Part shown: one piece after another, positions 42,874-54,908 of the stretch | Numbering within the stretch: position 1 is the first letter of the stretch | Layout of the letters: the number at the start of each line of letters is the position of its first letter | Origin: Symsagittifera roscoffensis | Lineage: Eukaryota > Xenacoelomorpha > Acoela > Convolutidae | Direction: 5' to 3' | DNA length: 64,000 nt | Assembly: GCF_963678635.1 (NCBI RefSeq) | Contig: NW_026971379.1 | Location: 1 to 64,000 of the forward strand | The notes under the pieces: generated by a model | Database searches by the model: none | The model's input: the letters and a program-made list of their open reading frames with translations, nothing else | Told to the model about the DNA's origin: nothing | Position numbers and translations under genes: made by a program

Positions 42874-44515
42874 TGACGATTATTTACAACCAGATATTTT
42901 TGCACCGTATATCCAAGAATATCGCGGACAAGGAGCACAAAAACCTTATACATATAATAGAATTTTTTCTCAAAATCCAACAGAAACACGAAATCAACAA
43001 CCAATACAAATGCAAAATCCAACTAATACACAATCTTTTCAACCAATTCAACCACAAAATCCAACGATCACACACTCGTACCAACCAACTCAAATGCAAA
43101 ACGAAATACCACTCCCATATTATCTTCAACAACACGAAATAACAAAGAATCAACTTTCAAATTTTTCACAAAGGCCAAATGCCGCAGAATCACTACAAAT
43201 GACAATGAATCCATACCTTATGGGTGGATCATCAATAACATCAAATAAACCACTAATGGTTTTCACAGGAACAGATCCTGAATATTCTGTAGAAGATTAT
43301 TTAAATGCAGTAACAGCAAATTTAATTTTAAATATAGGACCTGAACCAATTAATACACCATTACATCAAAATTGGATACATCGACGCACAGCGTTGATAC
43401 AAACAACCTTAGATGGCGCAGCCCAAAAATGGTTTTCAGTATTACCTATAGAAATAAAATCAGATTGGAAAAGATTTACACAAGAATTCTCAAAAATGTT
43501 TGACTCCGAAAGAAATAAACAACACCAAAGAGTTTTATGTAATGAAATTCGCAGATTACCAAATGAAACCATCAAACAATTAGCAGTACGCATCGAAACA
43601 CTAGTTCGAAAAGCATATTCATTAAATACACATGACTATAAAAACACAAAAATGACAGAAATCTTAATGATGACCTTAACACCTCAATTAAGAAAAATAG
43701 CAATAAAAAAGAGAGCATCTCATCCTTCCTCAATTCGAGAGCCAGATTTAGATTTTCGAAAACTAGTAGACAAACTAGAACAAGCGGAAATCACAATGAA
43801 ACTCGAAGAAACAGAAAATCTAAAACTACAGTATGTTAATCGAATCGAAACAAATACTACGCACATCAGTAACATACAGGAATCAGATACAGATCTAGTT
43901 GAAAAAATCACTGAAATACTAAATATTTATGAAAAACACCCAAATTTTAAAGGTAAACCATCTTTCAAAAAATGGTGTAATTATTGCCGACGATACGGAC
44001 ATAGTATCTTTGAATGTAGACAAAAACAACAAGATAACCAGAACAAACCTCAAAAACATAGAGAACCAAACAAATCATTCTATCAATATATGAAGAAAGA
44101 TCAAAACTTACCAAACAAAAACATATACAGTAACAACAGTTCAGGAAAACCACTTCCGAACAACACCAGTTACACAAGGAATCAATCACCATATAACTCA
44201 AGTTATAGAGGAAGATCACCAGAACGAAGAAATACACAGAATTAGTCACAAAATAATTATAATCGATCAAATAGTCGAAATAACTATTCAAGATCAAATT
44301 CCAATGCAACACAATTTGTTTCTAGATCCAGTTCCCAATCAAACCCAAGGAATAAACACTATTCCAATAATCAATCACGAAACTCATCATATAAGAGAAA
44401 CAGAAACTATTCACATAATAGAAATAGAAGTTATTCGAACAATCGAAATCAGAATTACCCGAACAACCGATCGAGAAATAACTCATATAACAGATCAAAC
44501 TATCACAGATCTAAA
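42806..44515 (+). pseudogene. gag: gag capsid and nucleocapsid, element C, copy 1 (truncated)
   Basis: No ATG is needed or seen at its start; the capsid frame follows the A run. Capsid: LDGAAQKWFSVLP, FTQEFSKMF and NETIKQLAVRIE. Zinc knuckle CNYCRRYGHSIFEC (about 43978-44019). TAG at 44243-44245, then the Arg/Ser/Asn/Tyr-rich tail continues in the same frame until the sequence breaks off into a partial LTR at 44511-44516. Confidence 0.75.
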
Positions 44516-44608
44516 AATCTATCCGGCCGAAAATAAGATAGTGTGACGAGCAGACGGTGTACCCTATCCGAAATTACTCTATGAGTTAACCACATCGGTC
44601 CTAACTCA
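44516..44608 (+). repeat. Partial internal LTR (3' 93 bp), element C
   Basis: Equals 39666-39758 with one base change and is followed by PBS and leader. It starts about 45 bases after the TATA-like motif of the full LTR, close to where the genomic RNA should begin, so it may be R-U5. Confidence 0.75.
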
Positions 44609-44696
44609 TCTGGTGCGACCATAAGTCTCGAATAGACCTTAATAGCTTAGATTTAACCAAAAAAATAGATTAGAATTTAGACAAAACATTTTAAAA

Positions 44697-44930
44697 ATGT
44701 TATACGACGATAATTTAATCGAAATGTCTCTACGACTCAGTAGATCAGAGCCGATATTCCGAACGATAGCAGAACTACCCGGAATCGCAAGAAGACCTCG
44801 AACAAGAGACGACATACGACAAAGTAGAAACTTACCATATAGTTATATGATTGTACGGCAAAAGCCAACACAAACTTTTATATTTAGAATCTTATTAGCA
44901 ATGAATTTAGATTTTCATTTGCAAACATAA
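44697..44930 (+). CDS. Leader ORF, element C, copy 2 (77 aa)
   Basis: Second copy of the 39850 ORF, one residue different. Same distance to its PBS. Confidence 0.45.
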   Translation: MLYDDNLIEMSLRLSRSEPIFRTIAELPGIARRPRTRDDIRQSRNLPYSYMIVRQKPTQTFIFRILLAMNLDFHLQT

Positions 44931-45858
44931 AATTTTGAAGTCAAAACTTCATGATCATTACAGGCGCTAAACAAAATTATTAATATACAATAACGATTGA
45001 TAAAAAGATCTCAGATCGTTTTCTTAAATTCTGCAGTCTTATATAAAACATGTTTGGAAAATATTTATTGAAAATAAAAACAAAAATTAGTAGAATGACA
45101 ATAAATTGTTAGTAATCATAAAATCATTTGTTGTCCCAGCTTCATCACCTAAACATAACAGCAATCATAAGCTCACTAATATCATTAAAAAACTAAATCT
45201 TTTTCTTAAATAAATTTAAACCATTTTAAACTTAAATTCACTTAATTTTAAAATCAGATCATCAAGGCTTATCCTTGGATCTCAATTAATTTTCTATTTC
45301 ACTAAATTTAAAACTTGATCATCAAGGCCAATCCTTGGATCAAAAAATCAATTTTGTTCTCCCCCACCCACTTAGCAAGTGTCTAACGACCTCAAACGTC
45401 GATTCACTATCCAACCCTTCCAAAAAACCCAAGACTAATAGAAATTTTTCAACAAAACTAACCATTCAAATTAGGATAAACAGTGAAGAACTTCGGTTAC
45501 TCATCCTTCACTTGAACCCTCCTCTTACCAGACCCAGGATAAATCTTAGACTTAGTAAGTTTAAAATAGTATCTAACGAACTACTTGCGTTCTAATTATA
45601 CCTGAACCTTGTGGATCGATTTACTATTCTCCAACCCTTGAACACAATCACTACCCCTAAGTAAGATTAAGTAAGTTAACACCTTAGCTTATACTAGCCA
45701 CGAGAAAGTAAAAAATCATTCTTCGGAATCGATATACTTTTCTCTCCAACCCTGAACAAAAAGACCCAGGTTAGGCTAACCAAAAAATCGTAAGGACTAA
45801 CAGTTTAAGAAAAGTAGACATCATCTAACAACTTTTTGCATCCCTCATCCTAAACCTT
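44931..45858 (+). other. Leader of element C, copy 2
   Basis: No gene. Near-identical to 40084-41010, including the paired hairpin units. Confidence 0.5.
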
Positions 45859-46326
45859 ATGTCATTCAAAAATCTAGGAAACAAACAAACAATCGTTTTA
45901 CACAATTGCGAAATAGATAACAAAAAATACGATCTTGTAATTACACCTCATACACAAACAGTTGGATATATTAGAACAAAACGACTAACAATTAAAAGAA
46001 AAATAATAAACAAACAAAGACAAATCACACGAAAAAGATTTTCAAAAAATAGAAACGCATTTTCAGAATCAGAAGCCAGCAATTTAGATGAACTCTATAA
46101 ATTAAAAGAATCGATTGACAAAAATTGTCCTATCCACGATCAATTATATTTTTCCGACTCAGAAACAACTTCAAATTCATCAAAAAGAGGAAAAAGAAGA
46201 ATAAAAAAACAATATAAACACAAACCAGTACACTTGTATAATTGGAATCAACCAATTAGGCACATCGATAGTTATATATTAACAGTCATTAAACGAAAAA
46301 ATGAGCCACAGCCACACTCAAAGTGA
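45859..46326 (+). CDS. ORF0, element C, copy 2 (155 aa)
   Basis: Intact, ATG 45859 to TGA 46326. Basic central part (KRLTIKRKIINKQRQITRK) and an acidic Ser stretch (FSDSETTSNSS). Overlaps the gag ATG (46301) by 26 nt. It occupies the same place as the small U1/U2 ORFs of element A. No known domain recognised. The basic stretch suggests RNA or nuclear targeting, which is inference only. Confidence 0.5.
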   Translation: MSFKNLGNKQTIVLHNCEIDNKKYDLVITPHTQTVGYIRTKRLTIKRKIINKQRQITRKRFSKNRNAFSESEASNLDELYKLKESIDKNCPIHDQLYFSDSETTSNSSKRGKRRIKKQYKHKPVHLYNWNQPIRHIDSYILTVIKRKNEPQPHSK

Positions 46327-47720
46327 CGAAAGTCCAGATGACGAAGAAGTTTACCCCTTCCTCGTAGATGCACCCAATGATAGAGGGCAGCATATATTTT
46401 GCAAGAATTTACTCCTAAATTTGTTTGAACCCGGAATCAGTCCATGCAAAGCAGAATTCCCAGATGTAAAAATCAAAAGACAAATTATTGAACATTATCT
46501 GAAAGATATATGTAATTTAACACAACAATACGGAATCTACACCATAGAATTCAGCACACCAAATCCGAATCATCGCAAATATTTAATTCAAACAGACGAT
46601 CTTGAATTAGAATTTTCAAAAGTATTCTTAGAATATATCAAAAGCATACAATACCATAACTCACAAAGAGCAAATTCTATATTCACTAACGAAGTCTTTG
46701 CAATAATATATAGCTACATTTCAATATAAGAAAAAACAGAAATTCAAAGTATCTCACCAACTGAGACATCCAAACATATAAAAGTACGAAATGAAATTAC
46801 ATTATTTTCAACTTTTCTACATATAATCAAAGAAAATTTCACTAAAGACGATGTTTCACAACACACAAAACATGATTTACAAAAAATTTTGGCATGGTTT
46901 ATAATAGATTATTTCACACATAATATAGACTTAATTTCACAAGCAAGAAAAAATTTTAGACCTCAAAATCCAAACGATGATACTGCCATCACAGAACAAT
47001 CAGATTACGTTTGGGACCCTGAATGGTCTCATCATGCATTTATAAATATCCCACAATCAATCTCAAGTCAAGCAATAAGTACAATATCTTATCAAAGAGA
47101 TTATGTGAGAGTAGTACCATTGACCATTGATGCAACACCATTGAACTACAATACATTTTTACCTGATACACGAAATAATAGTTTAAATTCGACCGTCATA
47201 CACAATGAAAACCTTAATGGAACTAGAAATCTTACACAACAAGATATTCAAACACCATCACACTTCATAAATGAAGAAATCGTCCAAACAACAACAACTA
47301 CACAACAAAGTATTTCACCAATACGTCCAAATTTAACAACACCAAAAAATAGAAACACTTCAACGGCACAAGTAACCTTACAATCAACCGTTAAACCTTC
47401 GGTTGCTCCAAAATATTCACATATGGATTATCAAACATATAGACCTACGACAATACCGTCAAAAACACGAAGAACGTTCACAAGAAACACTTTTGCAGAA
47501 CACAATTATAACTACGCACATTCGTCAAAAACAAATTATCCCCCACGAAAACCTGATAAAAATCATATAAGTTCTCATCATTGGAATAACCCAATGACAA
47601 CAGCCAACTCAGTAAATTTTCAAACTAATTCACATCCCCCACAGGATCGCAGTGAAAATTACCCATTTTTTCAACAACAAAAAAAAAGCAAGCACCTCAT
47701 CATACGGATTACTTATCATC
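46301..47720 (+). pseudogene. gag: gag N-terminal ORF, element C, copy 2 (one stop)
   Basis: Near-identical to copy 1 but with TAA at 46727-46729 and a 12-base deletion in the Thr-rich linker. The A run is nine long with an extra CAA before it, which puts the downstream capsid frame in the -1 register, against +1 in copy 1. Confidence 0.7.
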
Positions 47721-49935
47721 TGATGACGATTATTTACAACCAGATATTTTTGCACCGTATATCCAAGAATATCGCGGACAAGGAGCACAAAAACCTTATA
47801 CATATAATAGAATTTTTTCTCAAAATCCAACAGAAACACGAAATCAACAACCAATACAAATGCAAAATCCAACTAATACACAATCTTTTCAACCAATTCA
47901 ACCACAAAATCCAACGATCACACACTCGTACCAACCAACTCAAATGCAAAACGAAATACCACTCCCATATTATCTTCAACAACACGAAATAACAAAGAAT
48001 CAACTTTCAAATTTTTCACAAAGGCCAAATGCCGCAGAATCACTACAAATGACAATGAATCCATACCTTATGGGTGGATCATCAATAACATCAAATAAAC
48101 CACTAATGGTTTTCACAGGAATAGATCCTGAATATTCTGTAGAAGATTATTTAAATGCAGTAACAGCAAATTTAATTTTAAATATAGGACCTGAACCAAT
48201 TAATACACCATTACATCAAAATTGGATACATCGACGCACAGCGTTGATACAAACAACCTTAGATGGCGCAGCCCAAAAATGGTTTTCAGTATTACCTATA
48301 GAAAAAAAATCAGATTGGAAAAGATTTACACAAGAATTCTCAAAAATGTTTGACTCCGAAAGAAATAAACAACACCAAAGAGTTTTATGTAATGAAATTC
48401 GCAGATTACCAAATGAAACCATCAAACAATTAGCAGTACGCATCGAAACACTAGTTCGAAAAGCATATTCATTAAATACACATGACTATAAAAACACAAA
48501 AATGACAGAAATCTTAATGATGACCTTAACACCTCAATTAAGAAAAATAGCAATAAAAAAGAGAGCATCTCATCCTTCCTCAATTCGAGAGCCAGATTTA
48601 GATTTTCGAAAACTAGTAGACAAACTAGAACAAGCGGAAATCACAATGAAACTCGAAGAAACAGAAAATCTAAAACTACAGTATGTTAATCGAATCGAAA
48701 CAAATACTACGCACATCAGTAACATACAGGAATCAGATACAGATCTAGTTGAAAAAATCACTGAAATACTAAATATTTATGAAAAACACCCAAATTTTAA
48801 AGGTAAACCATCTTTCAAAAAATGGTGTAATTATTGCCGACGATACGGACATAGTATCTTTGAATGTAGACAAAAACAACAAGATAACCAGAACAAACCT
48901 CAAAAACATAGAGAACCAAACAAATCATTCTATCAATATATGAAGAAAGATCAAAACTTACCAAACAAAAACATATACAGTAACAACAGTTCAGGAAAAC
49001 CACTTCCGAACAACACCAGTTACACAAGGAATCAATCACCATATAACTCAAGTTATAGAGGAAGATCACCAGAACGAAGAAATACACAGAATTAGTCACA
49101 AAATAATTATAATCGATCAAATAGTCGAAATAACTATTCAAGATCAAATTCCAATGCAACACAATTTGTTTCTAGATCCAGTTCCCAATCAAACCCAAGG
49201 AATAAATACTATTCCAATAATCAATCACGAAACTCATCATATAACAGAAACAGAAACTATTCACATAATAGAAATAGAAGTTATTCGAACAATCGAAATC
49301 AGAATTACCCGAACAACCGATCGAGAAATAACTCATATAACAGATCAAACTGTCACAGATCAAATAATAATTATCAAAACAGATCACGGAATAATTCACA
49401 AAATCGAAATTCAAGTTATAATAATCGATATAGAAATTATTCTCAATCACCACAGAGAAATAATAACCATTATGATAATTCTAAACATCGACACAGAGAT
49501 AGTACACCAAAACATCAGAGACAAATTAATCAAGTACAATCAAATGAAGAAACAACATCAGACCCCCCAGGAATTGATGACACAGGAAATAACGAACTAC
49601 AATTAAATCAAATAAACTGTGAATCATCAGACACAGAAAGTGATACAGAAAATACCATTTCCATCAATATGATAGCAGTCGAAAACGACTACGAACCTAT
49701 TATATATGAACAACCTTTTACATCACACATATATGAAAATCAGTTGGAACTTCTTCACAATTATTACATTGAACCCATCAATTCTACACAAACTGCACAA
49801 GACATAAACGAAATTAACACGGTAAGTAAACCCAACGAAAATGACAAAATAAAAAGCTTAAATACGAATCACATTTACCAAAATATACAAAAAGAACAAC
49901 CCAAAATAAAATTTGGACAATACCATTTCTTTTAG
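47693..49935 (+). pseudogene. gag: gag capsid, nucleocapsid and tail, element C, copy 2
   Basis: Same capsid and CCHC knuckle as copy 1, TAG at 49093-49095 in the same place. In the same frame the Arg/Ser/Asn/Tyr-rich tail runs on, followed by an acidic part (NELQLNQINCESSDTESD) to TAG 49933. Protease then continues in another frame. That the TAG is in both copies means either that it predates the duplication as damage or that it is read through. Confidence 0.75.
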
Positions 49936-50846
49936 AAAGCCCAAGAAACAAGGAATTTCAACCACCAGACCTTGAAATTGATTTTTTAATTGATTCAGTA
50001 GCAGAATCAAACATAATTAACATTCCCACATGGAATGAAATCAAAACATTACACCCAAAATTAACGCCTCTTGCAACCTCCAGTAAACTAGCAACAGCAC
50101 AAGGATCAACATTAGTAAACTATGGAAAAGTTCAATTTTTTTTTCTCCCCACAAGAACAATGGAGCAAAATAAAATTTTAAACAAGCCATTTAAACAGAT
50201 ATTTCATATCACGGATATTAAACACAATATCATTGGCATACCATTTATCTCGAAATATATACCAACAATCAACATATTGAATAGTAAAATACTAATCAAA
50301 GATAAATATACAAAAACAAAAAATACAGCTCTAACATTTTTTCAAAGATTAAATAAACAACCACCATTCTTTTCAAAATTTTACCCAATTTATAACCAAA
50401 AACGGAAACACCTGAAACCACTATCAGGATATATATATAACTTTTCAATAAAACAAGTTCACCAATATGATAAAAATCAAAATAAACAACAACTCTTTAT
50501 GTCAGACTTTGAATTCAAACCTATCCATAAGTTTTTCAAAGTCACGATCTCATCGATCAAATATTTGAAAAATACGAATTCAGACACCATTTCGTTGCAT
50601 ATATATAACAATACACCATACAAAGTAACATTACCCTTAGGACTTTTAGGATATTGCGAAACAAACGCTACAATATCACCCATACATGAAAAAGCATACC
50701 GCGTAAATAATATACTCCAATTATTAGATATTTGTCAATCCACAATTCTTAACGAAGAAATATCCATCAACAATATAATAAGTAATGAAAAAAGAAATAC
50801 AGACTATTTCACAAAACCCCATATTTCAAACCTATATTCAACATAA
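49920..50846 (+). pseudogene. pro: Protease and linker to RT, element C
   Basis: DFLIDSVAESNIINI sits where retropepsins have hydrophobic-hydrophobic-D-S/T-G-A; here the Gly is Val, so activity is doubtful. The closing strand is HNIIGIPFISKYIPTINIL. ATG 50160 is internal and not a likely start. The last third (to 50846) is a linker to RT. Reached from gag by a frame change near 49900-49930. Confidence 0.65.
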
Positions 50847-50881
50847 CCAACTATACAGAACATCAACAAAAGTTTTTAACA

Positions 50882-51583
50882 ATGTTTAACTTCCAACATT
50901 CACAAATAACACAAGACGAACTTGATAAATTAGCAAAGCAACTGTTAAAATATTCAACAGTCTACGCAACATCAAAATTTGACGTTGGAAAAATCAGTTC
51001 GTCACTACATCTTCCGTTAAAACCCGACGCAACTTTCAAAAAACAAAGAGCCAGTAAAGTACCAATTCACTTACACTACAAAGTAAATAGATTACTTGAC
51101 ATCTTAGAACAATACAAAATTATTTCACCAGTAAATAAGGAAGAACAACCAAAAGGTAACACTTTTATCAACCCTGTTATCATTCTAGCAAAAGGCGAAT
51201 CACTAAAAATAGTTTTAGACGCTAGATATCTCAATTCACTAATTGATGAATCGAAATGCAATTGGCCTATTGAACCAATACAAGTTATCTTAACAAAGAT
51301 AAATGGAAAATACTTTACAACCGCAGATATGAATAGTGCATACAATCAAATGCCACTAGATGAACAATCACGACGTTTAACACAATTTGTTATTGGAAAT
51401 CAACAATATGAATTTAACCGCTTATTCTATGGAATATCCATAGGATCAGCAGCTTTTTCAGCTTTTATGAGTAAAAGTTTTAGACCACTAATACTCAAGA
51501 AAAACGCAATCACCTATTTAGACGATGTTTTTATGCAATCACAAACTAAAGAAGAAATGTTTACAGTTTTAGAACACTATTAG
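50882..51583 (+). pseudogene. Reverse transcriptase core, element C
   Basis: Ty3/gypsy RT: VIILAKGESLKIVLDARYLN, YFTTADMNSAYNQMPL with the first catalytic Asp, FNRLFYGISIGSAAFSAFM, and YLDDVFMQ (YxDD at 51515-51526). TAG at 51581-51583, then the rearranged segment. The polymerase core itself has no other break. Confidence 0.85.
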
Positions 51584-52156
51584 AAAATACTTCAGAACGA
51601 AAATCTGAAGGCCGCTCCCGATAAATCACACTTCTTTCTAACACGATTTAAATTTTTAGGACATAATATTGAACGAAACACTATCACCCCATTAAAATCA
51701 CGCATTGATGCTATTCAAAAACTTCAGCCACCAACAAACAAAAAGAAAATCCAAGAATTCCTTGGAATGTTAAACTCGCAATGGAATTGGTTTGAAAGTT
51801 GATGTTCCAAGTAGATCAACTTCGTAGTGGTTATCTTGGCAATCTAAGTAAAGTGGGAAGTGTTGGAGATTATTTATTTGTGAATGTTCAATGTCAGTTT
51901 AGACGATGTTTTTATGCAATCACAGACAAAAGAAGAAATGTTTGCAGTTTTAGAACACTCTCATAAAATACTTCAGAACGAAAATCTGAAGGCCGCCCCC
52001 GACAAATCTCACTTCTTCTTAGCAAGAGTTAAATTTTTAGGACATAACATAGAAAGAAACACAATCACTCCATTGAAATCACGCATTGATGCTATTCAAA
52101 AACTTCAACCACCAACAAACAAAAAGAAAATCCAAGAATTCCTTGGAATGTTAAAC
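51517..52156 (+). repeat. RT segment duplicated around an inverted insert
   Basis: 51517-51775 and 51898-52156 are direct copies (259 bp, differing by several percent). Between them, 51781-51897 is the exact reverse complement of 52801-52917 (117 bp), joined to nine or ten forward bases equal to 52919-52928. This breaks pol. Confidence 0.9.
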
Positions 52157-52723
52157 TTCTTAAGCAAATACGTTTATAAAATGCAATTATATTTAAGACC
52201 ATTTTATAATATCCTAAGACAACAAAATAATTTTGAATGGAATACTGAACATCAAACACGATTTGAAGAAGTTAAAAACTTTTAACTGAACAAATTTCAA
52301 ACACAATTCCAGACCCAAATCAACCATTCTATGCAATGTGCGATGCTTCCAATTTTGGCATCGGCGCAGCATTATTACAATCAAACAACGGTACAAATAA
52401 AATGAACCTTATATCAGCAAATTCCCGATTAATCACTCAAGCTAATGAGAGAATGTACAGCTATCATTTATACACTTACAGAATATGAATTTCTAATACT
52501 TGGATCAAAACATCCAACAGTCCTATTCACAGATCATAAACCAATCATTTTTCTCTTTACACAGAAGTCAAATCCAAATCACCGAGTTTATAGATTTCAA
52601 TTAATACTAATGAAATTTCCAAACTTACATATAGTTTGGACAGCAGGAAAAAATCTCGCATTACCAGATACATTAAGCCGAAATACACCACCTGAATTAC
52701 TTACACGAAAAAATAACAGTTGA
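51898..52723 (+). pseudogene. RT thumb/connection and RNase H, element C
   Basis: After the second RT copy: FLGMLNFLSKYVYKM and LRPFYNILRQQNNFEW (RT connection), a TAA at 52283, then RNase H in changing frames: YAMCDASNFGIGAALLQ, RECTAIIYTLTEYEFLILG, FTDHKPIIFL and NLALPDTLSR. Frame changes near 52290, 52440 and 52700. Confidence 0.8.
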
Positions 52724-54908
52724 AATACCAAAAAATATAAAATTTTACCTTGCAAAAGATGAAACATCACCCCGATTAGAATGCAAATATGCAGTAAAAA
52801 CTGACATTGAACATTCACAAATAAATAATCTCCAACACTTCCCACTTTACTTAGATTGCCAAGATAACCACTACGAAGTTGATCTACTTGGAACATCAAC
52901 TTTCAAACCAATTCCATACTCGCAATGGATAACAAATAACACCCAACAAAAACGAGTAAAACAACACTCGCATAAAAAAGATCTTTTTCCATTAATTGAA
53001 AAAGAAAATTTAACCGATAAAATAAATTTATCAGGACCACAAACGAATGATTCAAAAAACACAATAAATCAAGTTTTCAACCTCCATGACCCACTTGACA
53101 CAATTCCTTTATCCAAATTAGAAATTGAAAACATTTTTCTCCCTTCAACAGAAAAAATTATAAATAATACCTTGAAACAATATCAAAATCTTGACCCAGT
53201 AATTCGACAACTAAAACCATGGCACAAATACAAAACAAAACCCGTAACGGCAGATACCACAATTTTAGGAAATAAAACACTCCTCCGATATTTTCGAAAA
53301 TTGAATAGTACAACAATTAATGAAAACACAGACCTTCTAGAATATCAATTAAATGAATCTACAGTTCCCTGTCTCCCTTTAAGTATGATTCTCATAGCTT
53401 TTAACATTTCACATACACAAAACATTAAAGGACACTCTGGATCAGAGAAAACATATTCAAATTTTATACAGAATTTCTATTTCCCAAATGCACCAATTTG
53501 GATAAAAGTACTATGCAATGATTGTATAGTATGTCAGCTAAATAAACCATACCCAAATCAAAAACACGTAGCACAAAAACAAGATTTTAAAGGACACAGT
53601 TTATATTTTAACCACCGTATATCATTTGACACAAAAGGACCAATTTCACCCTCCTCTGAAGGAAATTCATACATTATGGTAATTGTTGACGCTTTTACAC
53701 ACTATGTAGCACTCAACCCAGTAACACATTGTAACGCTTACTATGCTTACACAACACTTTACGAACACTGGATAGCCAAGTTCGGATTACCCGAAATTCT
53801 AGTTACAGACAACGGTACAGAATTCATAAATAATGAAATCATCACACTATGTCATTTATACAACATTAAGCACAAACCACGTACATCTCATGCACCTTGG
53901 ACTAACGGTTTAGTCGAAGGTATGAACCGTTCACTACAAGAATATCTTAGATGTATCATAAACGGAAATGATACAAGATACACAGAATGGTCAGCAGATG
54001 TAAAACTATTTCCCTTAGCATATAATTCACAAATCACGACAACTCTAGGAATGTCACCGTATGAAATGGTTTTTAATCAAAAGCCACGTAAACCAATTAT
54101 GTTTACAGCAAACTCTCATAAAAATGCACAAGGTCATTGTCAACCGAATAAAGACTCTATTTACTATAACCTACCTTTACACACACATGATGAAGATCAT
54201 TTTCATCACCCACAAATCCTAAAATTAGCCTCCGGTACACATACCGAATGGATTTTAAATAGAGATAAAAAACACAACGAAATTTATCAAAAAGTAACAA
54301 AAAAATTGCTACAAAGACAAAACATTAACGAACAAATCAATTCATGTTTTACACCAGCCTCCGATTTAAAAATTGGAACCTTTGTCTTAATACCAAATTT
54401 TAATACACAAAAAGGAATTTCTAAAAAATTACAACCCCTTCGTAAAGGACCATACCAAATAATCGCCAAACCCACCGACGTAACATATAAAATCACCGAT
54501 TCAGACCAAAAAGAAATTGTTCAACATAGAAACAATCTATTGCCTTACTACCCAAAAGAATACGCACTACGCGAACTAACTCAATTATATTCTTTCACAG
54601 GTTTAAAAGTTATTCAAAATCACCTACATACGGAAAACGAAATAAATAAACAAAACGACATTCACCTTGAAAAACAAAATAAAAAACAAACTACAACCAA
54701 AAACAATACAAAAAAGCTAGATCAAATTATACCTCAAAAAGAAAGGAAAAATAGAAAAATGATAGAAAAAATTATACCCCAAGAACAAGTCGAGAAGTCA
54801 GAACATAGAGAGTCATCACGACTTAGAAATCAACCACGTAAAAACTATAAAACATTCATCCCACAATCTAAAATATTAAAGAAAGTTGAATTTCAAAAAC
54901 AGCTTTAA
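52719..54908 (+). CDS. int: Integrase, element C
   Basis: Open from 52719 to TAA 54906. N-terminal linker, then zinc domain (HTQNIKGHSG, CNDCIVCQ), DDE core (D in ISFDTKGP, D in LVTDNGTEF, E in NGLVEGMN), GPY module (LRKGPYQII), and a long basic, Gln/Lys-rich tail ending near SSRLRNQPRKNYKT. The tail resembles the integrase C-termini that choose insertion sites. No break seen; the only pol part of element C that looks whole. Confidence 0.85.
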   Translation, partial: VEIPKNIKFYLAKDETSPRLECKYAVKTDIEHSQINNLQHFPLYLDCQDNHYEVDLLGTSTFKPIPYSQWITNNTQQKRVKQHSHKKDLFPLIEKENLTDKINLSGPQTNDSKNTINQVFNLHDPLDTIPLSKLEIENIFLPSTEKIINNTLKQYQNLDPVIRQLKPWHKYKTKPVTADTTILGNKTLLRYFRKLNSTTINENTDLLEYQLNESTVPCLPLSMILIAFNISHTQNIKGHSGSEKTYSNFIQNFYFPNAPIWIKVLCNDCIVCQLNKPYPNQKHVAQKQDFKGHSLYFNHRISFDTKGPISPSSEGNSYIMVIVDAFTHYVALNPVTHCNAYYAYTTLYEHWIAKFGLPEILVTDNGTEFINNEIITLCHLYNIKHKPRTSHAPWTNGLVEGMNRSLQEYLRCIINGNDTRYTEWSADVKLFPLAYNSQITTTLGMSPYEMVFNQKPRKPIMFTANSHKNAQGHCQPNKDSIYYNLPLHTHDEDHFHHPQILKLASGTHTEWILNRDKKHNEIYQKVTKKLLQRQNINEQINSCFTPASDLKIGTFVLIPNFNTQKGISKKLQPLRKGPYQIIAKPTDVTYKITDSDQKEIVQHRNNLLPYYPKEYALRELTQLYSFTGLKVIQNHLHTENEINKQNDIHLEKQNKKQTTTKNNTKKLDQIIPQKERKNRKMIEKIIPQEQVEKSEHRESSRLRNQPRKNYKTFIPQSKILKKVEFQKQL

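Noticed and set aside
43366..44312. Minus-strand ORFs opposite gag (also at 48216-49162)
   Set aside because: They mirror the AT- and codon-biased gag frames, have no motifs and no splice or start context.
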